Origin: Variovorax ginsengisoli
Lineage (GTDB): Bacteria > Pseudomonadota > Gammaproteobacteria > Burkholderiales > Burkholderiaceae_C
Reading direction: 5' to 3'
DNA: 64,000 bases
NCBI RefSeq assembly: GCF_006438845.1
Contig: NZ_RCZJ01000005.1
Location: 186,001 to 250,000, forward strand
The translations under genes were made by a program, and so were the position numbers. The notes beneath the pieces are model-generated. The model saw only the letters and a program-made list of their open reading frames with translations, was not told the DNA's origin and ran no database searches. Positions 39,370 to 48,335 of the stretch are shown here, one piece after another. Positions within the stretch are counted from its first letter, which is position 1. Every line of letters begins with the position of its first letter.

Positions 39370-39965
39370 AGCTGGTCCTGGCGTCGAACAACGCGGGCAA
39401 GCTCCAGGAGCTGCAGGTCTTGTTTGCGCCGCTCGGCGTCGAACTGGTGCGTCAGTCGACGCTCGGCGTGAGCGAAGCGGAAGAACCCTTTCGCACCTTC
39501 GTCGAAAACGCACTCGCCAAAGCGCGCCATGCGTCCGCGGCCACTGGCCTGCCGGCGATCGCCGACGATGCCGGGCTGTGCGTCGAGGCGTTCGGCGGCC
39601 TGCCGGGTGTGGACACCGCGCACTACGCAACCCGCTTCGGCTACGAAAAGGGCGATGCCAACAACGTGCGTGCGCTCCTCGAACAGATGGCGGGCATCGA
39701 TGACCGCCGCGCCGCGCTCGTCAGCACGCTGGTCGCGCTGCGCAGCGCCGACGACCCCGAGCCGCTGATCGCCATCGGGCGGGCGGCCGGCGAGATCACG
39801 CGCGCGCCGATCGGGGACAACGGTTTCGGTTTCGACCCGGTGATGTTCCTCCCGAGCTTCGGCCAGACCTTTGCGCAGCTGCCGCCGGAAACCAAGAACG
39901 CGCACAGCCACCGCGGCCAGGCGGCGCGCGCGATGCTGGCGTTGATGCGCGAGCGCTGGTCGTGA
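39366..39965 (+). CDS. rdgB: dITP/XTP pyrophosphatase RdgB
   Basis: This 199-residue Ham1-family enzyme hydrolyses non-canonical purine nucleotides to keep them out of [18 protein letters not shown] at the start, [31 protein letters not shown], and [12 protein letters not shown] are characteristic. ATG at 39366 overlaps the rph stop, and its own stop overlaps the hemW GTG start (GTGA at 39962-39965), giving a tightly coupled rph-rdgB-hemW operon. Confidence 0.97.
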   Translation: MKLVLASNNAGKLQELQVLFAPLGVELVRQSTLGVSEAEEPFRTFVENALAKARHASAATGLPAIADDAGLCVEAFGGLPGVDTAHYATRFGYEKGDANNVRALLEQMAGIDDRRAALVSTLVALRSADDPEPLIAIGRAAGEITRAPIGDNGFGFDPVMFLPSFGQTFAQLPPETKNAHSHRGQAARAMLALMRERWS

Positions 39966-41209
39966 GCACGCACCTCCCGATCGGTCTTGCCGTCGAGCCC
40001 GGCGCGGCGCACGCCAAAGACGTGCTTCACCTGATGCGGCCTGGCCCGTTGCAACTCGCCTCGTTGCCGCCGCTGTCGCTCTACGTGCATCTGCCGTGGT
40101 GTCTGCGCAAGTGCCCCTACTGCGACTTCAATTCGCACGAGTGGCGCGCCGGCGGCGACGCTTTGCCGGAGCAACGCTACCTCGACGCGCTGGTGGCCGA
40201 TCTCGACGCCGCATTGCCCCTGATCTGGGGGCGCACCGTCCACACCATCTTCATCGGCGGCGGAACACCGAGCCTTTTTTCGCCCGAATCGATCGACCGC
40301 CTGATCGGCGACCTGCGGGCGCGGCTCAAGCTCGCGCCCGACTGCGAAATCACGCTCGAAGCGAACCCCGGCACCTTCGAGCGCGACCGCTTCCGTGCCT
40401 ACCGGGCCGCGGGCGTGACGCGCTTGTCAGTCGGTGTGCAGAGCTTCAACGATCAGCATCTGCAGGCACTCGGCCGCGTGCACGACGGCAAGCAGGCGAT
40501 CGCGGCCGTCGAAGAGGCGGCCAGCGCCTTCGACACCTTCAATCTCGACCTGATGTACGCACTGCCGGGCCAGACGCCGGCCCAGCTCGAGGCCGACCTC
40601 GCGCAGGCGATGGCGCTCGCACCGCCGCACCTGTCGATCTATCACCTCACGATCGAGCCCAACACCTACTTCGCCAAGTTCCCGCCCGTGGTGCCCGAAG
40701 ACGATGCGGCCTATGCCATGCTGGACCGCATCACCGAGCGGACCGGCGAGCTCGGCATGGAGCGCTACGAAATTTCTGCCTATGCCCGCGAGGGGCACCG
40801 TTGCGCGCACAACCTCAACTACTGGCAGTTCGGCGACTACCTCGGCATCGGCGCCGGCGCGCACAGCAAGCTGAGTTTCGCGCACCGGCTCCTGCGGCAG
40901 GTGCGCTTTCGCGAGCCCCAGCGCTACATGAATCAGGCGCTGTCGGGTGCCGCCGTCGCGCAGAGCGACGAAGTGGCGATCGCCGACCTCCCGTTCGAGT
41001 TCATGCTCAACGCCCTGCGGTTGAAGGACGGCTTCACGATGGCGCAGTTCGGCGAACGCACGGGGCTGGCCACCACCGCGATTCAACGCGGCCTGGAAGA
41101 GGCCGAGAAGAAGGGCTTGCTTCAACGTGACTTGTGGCACGCGTGGCCCACCGAGCGCGGGCTGGACTTCCTCAGCGACCTGCAGTCGATCTTTCTGCCT
41201 GAGACCTAG
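39962..41209 (+). CDS. hemW: Radical SAM heme chaperone HemW
   Basis: A 415-residue radical SAM protein resembling coproporphyrinogen III oxidase but acting as a heme-binding chaperone. The cluster motif C-x3-C-x2-C is in WCLRKCPYCDFNSHE (Cys47, Cys51, Cys54), without the extra cysteine typical of HemN. HTIFIGGGTPSLFS, LEANPGTFE, RLSVGVQSFND and DYLGIGAGAHSKL follow. The N-terminus is about 35 residues longer than usual HemW; the GTG at 39962 is accepted because of its overlap with rdgB, but a start nearer residue 25-40 cannot be excluded. Confidence 0.93.
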   Translation: MSTHLPIGLAVEPGAAHAKDVLHLMRPGPLQLASLPPLSLYVHLPWCLRKCPYCDFNSHEWRAGGDALPEQRYLDALVADLDAALPLIWGRTVHTIFIGGGTPSLFSPESIDRLIGDLRARLKLAPDCEITLEANPGTFERDRFRAYRAAGVTRLSVGVQSFNDQHLQALGRVHDGKQAIAAVEEAASAFDTFNLDLMYALPGQTPAQLEADLAQAMALAPPHLSIYHLTIEPNTYFAKFPPVVPEDDAAYAMLDRITERTGELGMERYEISAYAREGHRCAHNLNYWQFGDYLGIGAGAHSKLSFAHRLLRQVRFREPQRYMNQALSGAAVAQSDEVAIADLPFEFMLNALRLKDGFTMAQFGERTGLATTAIQRGLEEAEKKGLLQRDLWHAWPTERGLDFLSDLQSIFLPET

Positions 41210-41286
41210 ATTTCCACGGTGGGAGCGGCGAGAGGCGCCAAGCCGCATAAAATCGCCGTCTGCCTTCGCCACCCGGAGGCAGTTCC

Positions 41287-41371
41287 GGAGAGTTGGGTGA
41301 GTGGTTTAAACCAGCAGTCTTGAAAACTGCCGACGTGAAAGCGTCCGTGAGTTCGAATCTCACACTCTCCG
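41287..41371 (+). tRNA. trnS: tRNA-Ser (TGA), CCA not encoded
   Basis: A class II (long variable arm) tRNA. The acceptor is GGAGAGT/ACTCTCC with discriminator G at 41371, the anticodon loop TCTTGAAAA reads TGA, and the variable arm is GACGTGAAAGCGTC. The T-arm is GTGAGTTCGAATCTCAC. The bases after the discriminator are CCG rather than CCA, unlike the other three tRNAs here, which encode CCA. Accessory DNA with a tyrosine recombinase begins right after it, so the 3' end is the likely attachment site of the island. Confidence 0.95.
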
Positions 41372-41899
41372 CCGGGATACTAATGAAATCAACGACTTAC
41401 GCTTGAATCTTGTTTCTGTCCCACTAAAAGTCCCACAAAGAACATAGCAGCTTCTGCCGTTTTGCGAGCATCTGTCGCGAATGTGCTGAGACGCAAGCAC
41501 GCCCACGTTCCGGTGGCCGTGCAGTCAGCGGCTCCATCGTGTGCGTGGCAATCTGGCCGAGGGCACCCGCGTCGCTGCGGTACCGCCTTATTGAAGCCCC
41601 TCGCTACGGGACTGCCTACTCGAAGCAAGTCTTGGGCCAGGCGTCATGTGCCCGATGCCGTCGACTCGGTATCGAGCCCAGCGTCGCTCGCACATGCTCC
41701 CCTGACGCTCAGGTGCAGGTCCCGTACGTTCCAGGACGCTCCCGCCTGCAATCGGTGTGATGATAGTAAGGTTTATCATCATCCCGGATCGCTGCAAATC
41801 GCTAACGCTGGGCCAGAATTGCCGTGGGGCAGGGCCTTTAGGCAGACAGCGCGTCCCTCGGGCAACCCCGGTATCGAACACCAGATCTCGTTCTCACTT
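41372..41899 (+). other. Non-coding island edge between tRNA-Ser and the recombinase genes
   Basis: No convincing gene is seen in these 528 nt. Open frames on both strands are short and have no family resemblance. The region likely contains the left attachment core, recombinase-binding sites and the promoter of the 41900/42163 pair. It also holds the dyad described separately at 41758-41781. Confidence 0.5.
41758..41781. repeat. Inverted repeat upstream of recombinase operon
   Basis: A perfect 8-bp inverted repeat TGATGATA / TATCATCA with an 8-nt spacer (GTAAGGTT). It is AT-rich in a GC-rich setting and lies 119 nt before the small gene coupled to the recombinase. It could be a recombinase core or arm site, or an operator; the sequence alone does not decide. 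Confidence 0.55.
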
Positions 41900-42166
41900 A
41901 TGACATCGACGACAGCCAGTTCAACGCTCTCTCACCTTGAAGACGGCGAACTCGCACAGCTGGCTGGGGAATGGCGCGCCCGGGCGCTGCGCGGCGATCG
42001 CAAAGCATACGGACCGGCACACGCATTGGAAGTCGAACAGCGGCGGCGCCGCGGCCCCAGCTCCACCATAGGGCCAGAGGGAACTCCGGCACCGACGCCT
42101 AAACCTTGGTGGAAGTTCTGGGAGGCTGGCGCGTCAAGTCACAGCGGTGCCCGGTCGCCCGCGTGA
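41900..42166 (+). CDS. Small protein coupled to the tyrosine recombinase
   Basis: An 88-residue hypothetical protein. It opens MTSTTASSTLSHLEDGELAQ, has a helical, charged middle with LEVEQRRRRG, and ends with a PTPKPWWKFWEAG motif and a Ser/Ala tail. The stop overlaps the GTG start of the recombinase (GTGA at 42163-42166), so the two are translationally coupled. I know similar short genes preceding DUF3701-type recombinases but no defined function; an accessory or directionality factor is a guess from position. The longer frame from 41462 lacks coding character. Confidence 0.6.
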   Translation: MTSTTASSTLSHLEDGELAQLAGEWRARALRGDRKAYGPAHALEVEQRRRRGPSSTIGPEGTPAPTPKPWWKFWEAGASSHSGARSPA

Positions 42167-44091
42167 AGACACCCCGTACGCCGAAAACGCCGCCGCGCAA
42201 GCTGCACAGCGGGCATTTCGCGTTCATGCGCGCGCTGGCTCAGGGCCTGGACGAGCGCGACAGCTGGGATCGGTACCTCCGACTGGAAGGCGAACACACG
42301 GATCTGCGGACCGTGCGGCGCACGGTCTCCTGGATTCGGGACGAGTTTGCAGCCGCAGCCAAGCGAGAACACAAGCCGGGCACTGCGCGACTCATCCTGC
42401 TGGATGCGGATCGGTTCAGCTCGGCGCCGGCGCAGCCCAGCTTGGAAGAATTCGCGGCGGCGCAGGGGATGGAAGACTTCTCTGTTGACGAACAGCTCGA
42501 GGCCTACGAGGACGCGTATCCGAGCAAGGGCGGGGCAGGGCAGGGCGGCAGTGCGAAGGCCTCGCGTCGTGGCCGCGTCATCGAGCGTCAACTCGAGGCG
42601 CTGCGTTGGCTGCAGGCGCTGGTGGCCCAGGATCCTCGCCCGGGCGACAGCGTGGCGGCCTGGCTCAATCCATCATTGGCAGGTCGACTGGAGCGCGCCG
42701 GCGTGCCCACGCTGTTCACGCTGGTCGAGCGCATCAACGGTATCGGAGCGCGCTGGTGGGTCCATGTGCCCGGGGTCGGCGAGCTCAAGGCGCAGCGCAT
42801 CCTGGCGTGGCTGCAGGCGAACGAAGAGGTGCTCGGCATGCGGGTGGGATCACACGTGCAGTTGCCACGCACCCAGCTGCCTGCAACCACGTTGGCCGCG
42901 GTCGTGGCGCCAGCCACGGCGATCCGACCGTATGAAAAGTTCCTACTGCCGGCGGCGCTCGACGGCAGTGCAGGGCGCTTCCGCGCCCCGCCTGAAAAAT
43001 GCCTGCTCATGGCGGGCAACGATCACGAGGCGATCGGCTCCTGGTTGGCTGCTAAGAGGCCGGGCGACAAGCCTGGAGAGCTCTCATCGACTCAACGTGC
43101 GTACCGCAAGGAGGCGGAGCGGCTGCTGCTCTGGTCAGTCCTGGAGCAGAAGAAGGCGTTGTCGTCGTTGTCGGTGGAAGACGCGACCGAGTACCGGTCC
43201 TTTCTGGCCAACCCGCCGGCGAGCTGGTGTGGCCCGCGGCACCATCAACGCTGGTCGCCGATGTGGCGGCCGCTGGAAGGGCCGCTGCAGCCGGTCGCGT
43301 TGCGCCAAGCGCTGATCATTCTGCGGAGCTTGTTTGCTTTCTTGATGAGTCAGAGCTACCTGCTGGGCAACCCATTCGCTGCAGTGGCCTTGCCGTCAAA
43401 CCCGCATCGGCCGCTGGGCTCCAATCGGACGCTGACCTTCGCACAATGGGACCATATCGAGACCTTGCTGCAGGACCGTGGCGACACCGAAGTAGAGCGA
43501 CGTTTGCGGCGTGCCTTGCGCTGGCTCTACGCGACGGGCCTGCGATTGACCGAGATCACGCAAGCGAAGTGCGAGGACCTCGAGCGCGTTGAGTACCGCA
43601 CGGAGGAGGGCGCTGCCGCTGCTGACTGGATGCTCTCGGTGATCGGCAAAGGCGGGCGCAGCCGGCAGGTGCCGGTACCCAGCGACTTGGTCGATGAACT
43701 GGGTGATGAGCTGGCGCGTCACGGGCTTGAGCGGCAGGTAGGCGCCGTGAGCAACCAAGGCATCCATGTACTCGCTCGCTTCGACTCGGAACTGGAGCGT
43801 CCTTCCGCCTGGTCGAGCTCCGGGCTTTACCAAGCCATCAAGGCCTTCTTGGCAGACGCGGCAGAAAACCTCGAGCCGGCGGATGCGCAGCAACTGAGAA
43901 AAGCCAGCACGCACTGGTTGCGGCATTCGCATGGGTCGCACGCGTTGCAGGGGCGGGCAGGGCAGCATCCCGTGCCGATCCAGGTCGTCCAAAATAACCT
44001 GGGTCATGCGTCTGTCGGGACGACATCGATGTACCTCACCACGGAACGCGATGAGCGCATGAAGGCGATGCGCGGGTTCTGGAAAAAGTAG
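42163..44091 (+). CDS. Tyrosine recombinase/integrase with N-terminal DUF3701 domain
   Basis: A 642-residue site-specific recombinase. The N-terminal ~110 residues (GHFAFMRALAQGLDERDSWDRYL, in parts) match the DUF3701 'phage integrase protein' domain, then come a helix-hairpin-helix-like stretch (ERINGIGARWWVHVPGVGELKAQRIL, in parts) and a SAM-like core-binding domain. The catalytic domain has Arg461 (ATGLRLTEI), His584-x-x-Arg587 (THWLRHSHG), His615 (NLGHASV) and nucleophile Tyr624 (TTSMYL), all intact. The GTG start at 42163 is chosen for its overlap with the upstream gene. It sits next to tRNA-Ser and is the best candidate for integrating the island, although such proteins also occur as recombinases of plasmids. 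Confidence 0.88.
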   Translation: MKTPRTPKTPPRKLHSGHFAFMRALAQGLDERDSWDRYLRLEGEHTDLRTVRRTVSWIRDEFAAAAKREHKPGTARLILLDADRFSSAPAQPSLEEFAAAQGMEDFSVDEQLEAYEDAYPSKGGAGQGGSAKASRRGRVIERQLEALRWLQALVAQDPRPGDSVAAWLNPSLAGRLERAGVPTLFTLVERINGIGARWWVHVPGVGELKAQRILAWLQANEEVLGMRVGSHVQLPRTQLPATTLAAVVAPATAIRPYEKFLLPAALDGSAGRFRAPPEKCLLMAGNDHEAIGSWLAAKRPGDKPGELSSTQRAYRKEAERLLLWSVLEQKKALSSLSVEDATEYRSFLANPPASWCGPRHHQRWSPMWRPLEGPLQPVALRQALIILRSLFAFLMSQSYLLGNPFAAVALPSNPHRPLGSNRTLTFAQWDHIETLLQDRGDTEVERRLRRALRWLYATGLRLTEITQAKCEDLERVEYRTEEGAAAADWMLSVIGKGGRSRQVPVPSDLVDELGDELARHGLERQVGAVSNQGIHVLARFDSELERPSAWSSSGLYQAIKAFLADAAENLEPADAQQLRKASTHWLRHSHGSHALQGRAGQHPVPIQVVQNNLGHASVGTTSMYLTTERDERMKAMRGFWKK

Positions 44092-44154
44092 CACTCCGAG
44101 GAATCTGCGACCTCAGCGTTGTTGCGATCTGTCTAACAAGAACCTCATACCTCC

Positions 44155-45279
44155 ATGCCCCGCTTCCTCCATACCGCCGACTGGCAAATCGGCCGCCAGT
44201 ACAACCAGTTCGCTGTTGACGATGGCGTGGCCATCGCCGAGGCGCGCCTTGGCGCAGTTGTCACGCTCGCTCGCCTGGCCACTGAAAACCACGTCGATGC
44301 GGTGTTCGTGGCCGGTGATGTCTTCGATACCCAGACGGTTGCCGACAAGACCATCCTGCGATTGTTCAACGCGATGCGTGGGTACACAGGCCCTTGGATC
44401 TTGATCCCAGGCAACCATGACGCCGCGTTGGCGGAGAGCGTGTGGACACGTGCCGAGCGACTGAATGCCGTGCCCGCGAACGTCCGACTGTCACTTGTAC
44501 CGGAAGTGATCGCGTACGAGAGCGCCGGCTTCGCTGTACTGACCGCACCGCTCACGCAGCGGCATACCTACAACGATCTCACCGAATGGTTCGATACCGC
44601 CGACACCGCGCCCGGTCTCGTGCGCGTAGGCTTGGGCCACGGCGCGGTCCAAGGCATTCTTGCTGCAGAGATCGACTCGGCAAACCCGATCGCGCCGGAC
44701 CGCGCTTCGACCGCACGCCTTGACTACTTGGGGCTGGGCGACTGGCATGGGCTCAAACGCGTTGACGCGCGGACCTGGTACAGCGGTACGCCGGAGGCCG
44801 AAAGGTTCCGCGGAAACGAGCCCGGCTATGTGCTGCTGGTCGAGGTTGACGGGCTTGGCATTGAGCCCAGGGTGACGCCCTTGCAGACCGGCCGCTTCGA
44901 GTGGGCGCAGTGGGAACACGCCGTCGGCGTTCCCAGCGATGCAGACGAGCTGATCGACCGCTTGGCCGGCGTCCAAGACAACCATGTCCTTGAGCTTGTG
45001 GTTAGGGGTCAAGCCGATCTCAACACACTCGGACGACTCAACGGCGCGCTGACCTCCGCAGAGGCGCGTGCGCGTAGCCTCAGCGTTGATCTGAGTGCCC
45101 TGCGCCTGATCCCAAGCGATGCGGACATCTCGGCGCTGCGGGCAGACGGCTACCTTGGCGACGTCATTTCCACGCTCCGCGATCTGCAGTCTGGCACTGA
45201 CGCAGCGGTAGCGACACACGCTCTGGGAATCCTGACTTCTATCCTGGCCGACCGTCAGGCCAGTGAGGTCAACGTATGA
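44155..45279 (+). CDS. SbcD/Mre11-like metallophosphoesterase
   Basis: A 374-residue calcineurin-like phosphoesterase related to the SbcD/Mre11 exonuclease family. Metal motifs: HTADWQIG (D9, with Gln11 where classical SbcD has His), AGDVFD (D55), PGNHDA (N87-H88), GLGHGAV (H162) and LGLGDWHG, in which the first His of the usual GHxH is Asp196 while His198 is kept. The DWQ/GDWH pattern is known in a distinct SbcD-like subgroup, so activity is still plausible. It overlaps the SbcC-like ATPase gene by 4 nt (ATGA), implying a complex. It lies in the accessory island, 60 nt after the recombinase. Confidence 0.85.
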   Translation: MPRFLHTADWQIGRQYNQFAVDDGVAIAEARLGAVVTLARLATENHVDAVFVAGDVFDTQTVADKTILRLFNAMRGYTGPWILIPGNHDAALAESVWTRAERLNAVPANVRLSLVPEVIAYESAGFAVLTAPLTQRHTYNDLTEWFDTADTAPGLVRVGLGHGAVQGILAAEIDSANPIAPDRASTARLDYLGLGDWHGLKRVDARTWYSGTPEAERFRGNEPGYVLLVEVDGLGIEPRVTPLQTGRFEWAQWEHAVGVPSDADELIDRLAGVQDNHVLELVVRGQADLNTLGRLNGALTSAEARARSLSVDLSALRLIPSDADISALRADGYLGDVISTLRDLQSGTDAAVATHALGILTSILADRQASEVNV

Positions 45280-47903
45280 AGCTGTCGCGTATCAAGATTG
45301 AGCAGGTGCGCCAGTTCCGTCGGCCTTTTGAGCTGGCCGATCTCGATCCCGGGCTGAACCTTTTCACGGGCCCCAACGAAGCCGGAAAAAGCACCGTGGT
45401 CCGTGCGATTCGTGCGGCCTTCTTCGAGCGGCACAGGTCGTCTGGCGTCGACGACTTGATTCCGTACGGTGATGCGTCCGCGTCGCCCACCATCGAGATC
45501 GACTTTGAGACCGGGGCGGAGCAGTACCGCCTGCGTAAGACCTTCTTTCAGCGCAAGCGCTTCAACCTTTCGATTGGGAAGCGTGAACTCGATGGCGAGG
45601 AGGCAGAACAGCATCTGGCCCAGATGCTTGGCTTTGAGTTCTCGAGCCGCGGGTCCAGCAAGCCGGAGCACTGGGGCATCCCTGGGCTTCTGTGGATTGA
45701 GCAGGGCGCTGGCCAAGACATCAAGCCGTCTGTGGGCCATGCCACCTCGCACCTGCGGAAGGCGCTGAACCAGTCAGTGGGGGAGGTCGCGAGCACACAG
45801 GGCGATGATGTAGCGCGAAAAATCGAGGCCGAGCGAGACCAGCTACTGACACAGGCAGGCAAGCCACGCGGCGTCTACCACGAAGCCATCACAAGGCAGG
45901 ACGCGCTGGCCGTAGAACTGCGCGTGCTGGACGAGCAAATCGCAGCCTATCGGTCGCACGTTGACCAGCTGGAGCAGCTACAAGCTGCCGACCATCTCGA
46001 CCAGGCCACCAAGCCTTCGGAGGCTTTCCAGAAGAGCCTGGATGAAGCCAAACTCAAGTTGACAGAGGCCCAAGGGTTGGCCGCACGCCTCGAATCTGCG
46101 CGAGAAGCATTGAAGCGCCATGAAGAGCACGTGAAACTGGTTCAGCAGCAGCTCAAGGGCTATGACGACCAGGACCAAGCGCGCAATGCGCGAGAGGCGT
46201 CGCTGGCAGTGGCCGTTGAGCGGAGCCGAGTTGCGCAGGCGGCACTGCAACGCTGGACCATCGAGAAACAGACAGCCGTCACGGCGTATGGGGCGGCGAC
46301 GCAAGCAGTGGCTGCAGCCCAGCAAGCAGACTGGAGAAACGAACTGGTGCGGCGCAGCGCGGAAGCGCGCTCAGGCATCGAGTCGGTGACGGCGACGCTG
46401 GCCACCGCGCAGGCCGAAGAAATCCAAGTCGCCGTCCAACGCATGCGCGTGACGGAAAACGAGATCGCCGAAGGGGCGGTGGCTCAACTGCGTGACCTGC
46501 ACATGAGGTTGCGGGACCTGCGGATCCGACAGGAGGTCGGGTCGACCCGAGTTCAGTTCGCCATCACATCTGGCGGGGTCACGTTCGACGGTGAACTGCT
46601 GGCCGGCGAGGACGAGCGCTTGGTCTCATCGGCAGCGCAGATCGATATACCGAATGTGGGTCGTATCACTGTTATCCCGGGCGAAAACGACCTTGCCCAG
46701 CTCGGCCGTCAGGAGGCAGAGCTCCGCGCGGCGTTTGATTTGCTTGCGCTTCGCAACGGCGTCTCCAGCCTGGAGGCGGCCGAGGCCAAAGAGCTCCGGC
46801 GTAAGCAGGCGTCGGCAGATCTTAAGCAGGCTGAGCGCGCAATCAAGATGTTGGCTCCGCACGGAATTGGCGCGCTTAAGGGCCGCCTAGCGGAGCACCA
46901 GACGCAGCTCGCTGAATCAGAAAAAACCATCCGCGAACTTCCAACGGCTGACGGCGCAGCCGTCAAGCTGCTGGCTGCCGCGCAGCAAGACCACGGCGCC
47001 GCCCGTGCTCATCTCGACGGTGTCGAAGCAAATTTCAGCCGCACCAGCGCCGAGGTCGCAACAGCGCTAGCGCAGGCGGAAGCGGCCGAGCGTGAACGCG
47101 ACGCGATCACCGCCTTGCTCACCTCTGCTGAGCACCTTGAAGCCAGGCGGATGTCGGCGCAGCAACTGGTGGACGCACGCGCTCTACAGGCGAGGCAAAG
47201 CGAGCTGGTCAAGGGCCTCGAAGCAGAGGTCAATGCCGCCCGACCGGACATCCTTGCGCAGGATGTACAACGGTACGAGCGGACCGTGGCGCAGTCACTT
47301 CGCGCCAGCTCGGACCGGAAGTCACAGATCGCTTTGCTGCGCGGCAACCTCGAAGCGCTGGGTGCGCAAGGGCTGGAGGAAGCGCGAGCGGAGCTCGCCG
47401 CTCGTACGGAGGCGGCTCAGCGCCGCTGCCAGGAGTTTGCACTGCGAGCCGAAGCCTTGAAACTTGTCCACGGCCTCATTGATGCTAAGCGGCGTGAGGC
47501 GACCCAAAGTTTGCAGGCCCCCTTGCAAGGTCGGGTGATGCACTACCTGCAGCTGCTTTTTCCAGGCGCATCGCTAGAGATCTCGGAAGATCTTTCACCG
47601 GGTGGACTGAGGCGTCCTGGCGTTGGCGCGCTGGCTGCGTTCGACACCCTGAGCTTCGGGGCGCGCGAGCAGATGGGACTGATCAGTCGGCTCGCCTATG
47701 CCGATCTGCTTAAAGCTGCAGGACGTCCAACTTTGCTAATTCTGGACGACGCGTTGGTCCACAGTGATGAGGCGCGGCTTGGGCAGATGAAACGTGTCTT
47801 GTTCGATGCGTCCCAACGGCATCAAGTTCTACTGTTCACCTGTCATCCAGCGCTATGGCATGACCTTGGCGCCTCCTCGAGACAAATCTCCGCAAGGTTA
47901 TAG
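45276..47903 (+). CDS. SbcC/Rad50-like (YhaN-type) AAA ATPase
   Basis: An 875-residue SMC-like ATPase. The N-terminal head has KIEQVRQFRRPFEL and Walker A GPNEAGKST (32-40). Two long coiled-coil segments (about 195-400 and 480-760) flank a small central region around 430-475. The C-terminal head has the signature LSFGAREQMGL (about 792), Walker B LLILDDALVHSDEA (about 820) and CHPALW as the H-loop. No CxxC zinc hook is present, so it is closer to YhaN-type than to classical SbcC/Rad50. With the overlapping phosphoesterase it should form an ATP-driven nuclease on DNA ends. In this setting a role in defence or element maintenance is inferred. Confidence 0.85.
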   Translation: MKLSRIKIEQVRQFRRPFELADLDPGLNLFTGPNEAGKSTVVRAIRAAFFERHRSSGVDDLIPYGDASASPTIEIDFETGAEQYRLRKTFFQRKRFNLSIGKRELDGEEAEQHLAQMLGFEFSSRGSSKPEHWGIPGLLWIEQGAGQDIKPSVGHATSHLRKALNQSVGEVASTQGDDVARKIEAERDQLLTQAGKPRGVYHEAITRQDALAVELRVLDEQIAAYRSHVDQLEQLQAADHLDQATKPSEAFQKSLDEAKLKLTEAQGLAARLESAREALKRHEEHVKLVQQQLKGYDDQDQARNAREASLAVAVERSRVAQAALQRWTIEKQTAVTAYGAATQAVAAAQQADWRNELVRRSAEARSGIESVTATLATAQAEEIQVAVQRMRVTENEIAEGAVAQLRDLHMRLRDLRIRQEVGSTRVQFAITSGGVTFDGELLAGEDERLVSSAAQIDIPNVGRITVIPGENDLAQLGRQEAELRAAFDLLALRNGVSSLEAAEAKELRRKQASADLKQAERAIKMLAPHGIGALKGRLAEHQTQLAESEKTIRELPTADGAAVKLLAAAQQDHGAARAHLDGVEANFSRTSAEVATALAQAEAAERERDAITALLTSAEHLEARRMSAQQLVDARALQARQSELVKGLEAEVNAARPDILAQDVQRYERTVAQSLRASSDRKSQIALLRGNLEALGAQGLEEARAELAARTEAAQRRCQEFALRAEALKLVHGLIDAKRREATQSLQAPLQGRVMHYLQLLFPGASLEISEDLSPGGLRRPGVGALAAFDTLSFGAREQMGLISRLAYADLLKAAGRPTLLILDDALVHSDEARLGQMKRVLFDASQRHQVLLFTCHPALWHDLGASSRQISARL

Positions 47904-48335
47904 AACGTCATTGTCTGATGGTGTGCTGGGCAGCCGTAGGGCCGAAGCCAACGTTCGACCCTCCGTTCCGGACGTCCGCTTCGGAGTGTCGACGGTCACC
48001 CAAACTGGAAAGCTGAACTAGCTCAGCTTTCAAAACCATTCATCCCAAACGGTGCTTCGCCGTACGGTACGAACTAACCGGTCGCGCTCGCGCTGGTCGG
48101 GAATTGAAGCCCTACAAATGGCGAGCGGCTCTGAATACAAGACGATATGGTGAGCTTCAACCCACTGGCGTCTTTTCCGTAGCAAACCTGCTACACAAAG
48201 CTGCGCAATGTTTTTACCCTCAGAGCACTTAACATCCGGTAGCAGTTCGCGCTGACAATCGCATGGAGGCGACCTACATCGAATTGATGCAACCAACTTC
48301 TGGATGCGCGCGCAGTGCTCGCCATTGAGAGCAAC
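47904..48335 (+). other. Intergenic region before the Gabija-type operon
   Basis: These 432 nt contain no gene I can support. A minus-strand frame at 48030-48296 (88 codons) has no recognisable similarity and no good start context. The hairpin at 48008-48031 is listed separately, and the promoter of the 48336/50093 operon must be here. Confidence 0.4.
48008..48031. terminator. Hairpin between the SbcC-like and OLD-nuclease genes
   Basis: A perfect 9-bp inverted repeat GAAAGCTGA / TCAGCTTTC with a 6-nt loop, about 100 nt after the SbcC-like stop. No T-run follows on the plus strand, so it is a possible Rho-assisted terminator or an operator. Confidence 0.4.

Noticed and set aside
48030-48296. 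88-codon minus-strand frame before the OLD nuclease gene
   Set aside because: No recognisable content and no convincing start signals; position fits a promoter region better.
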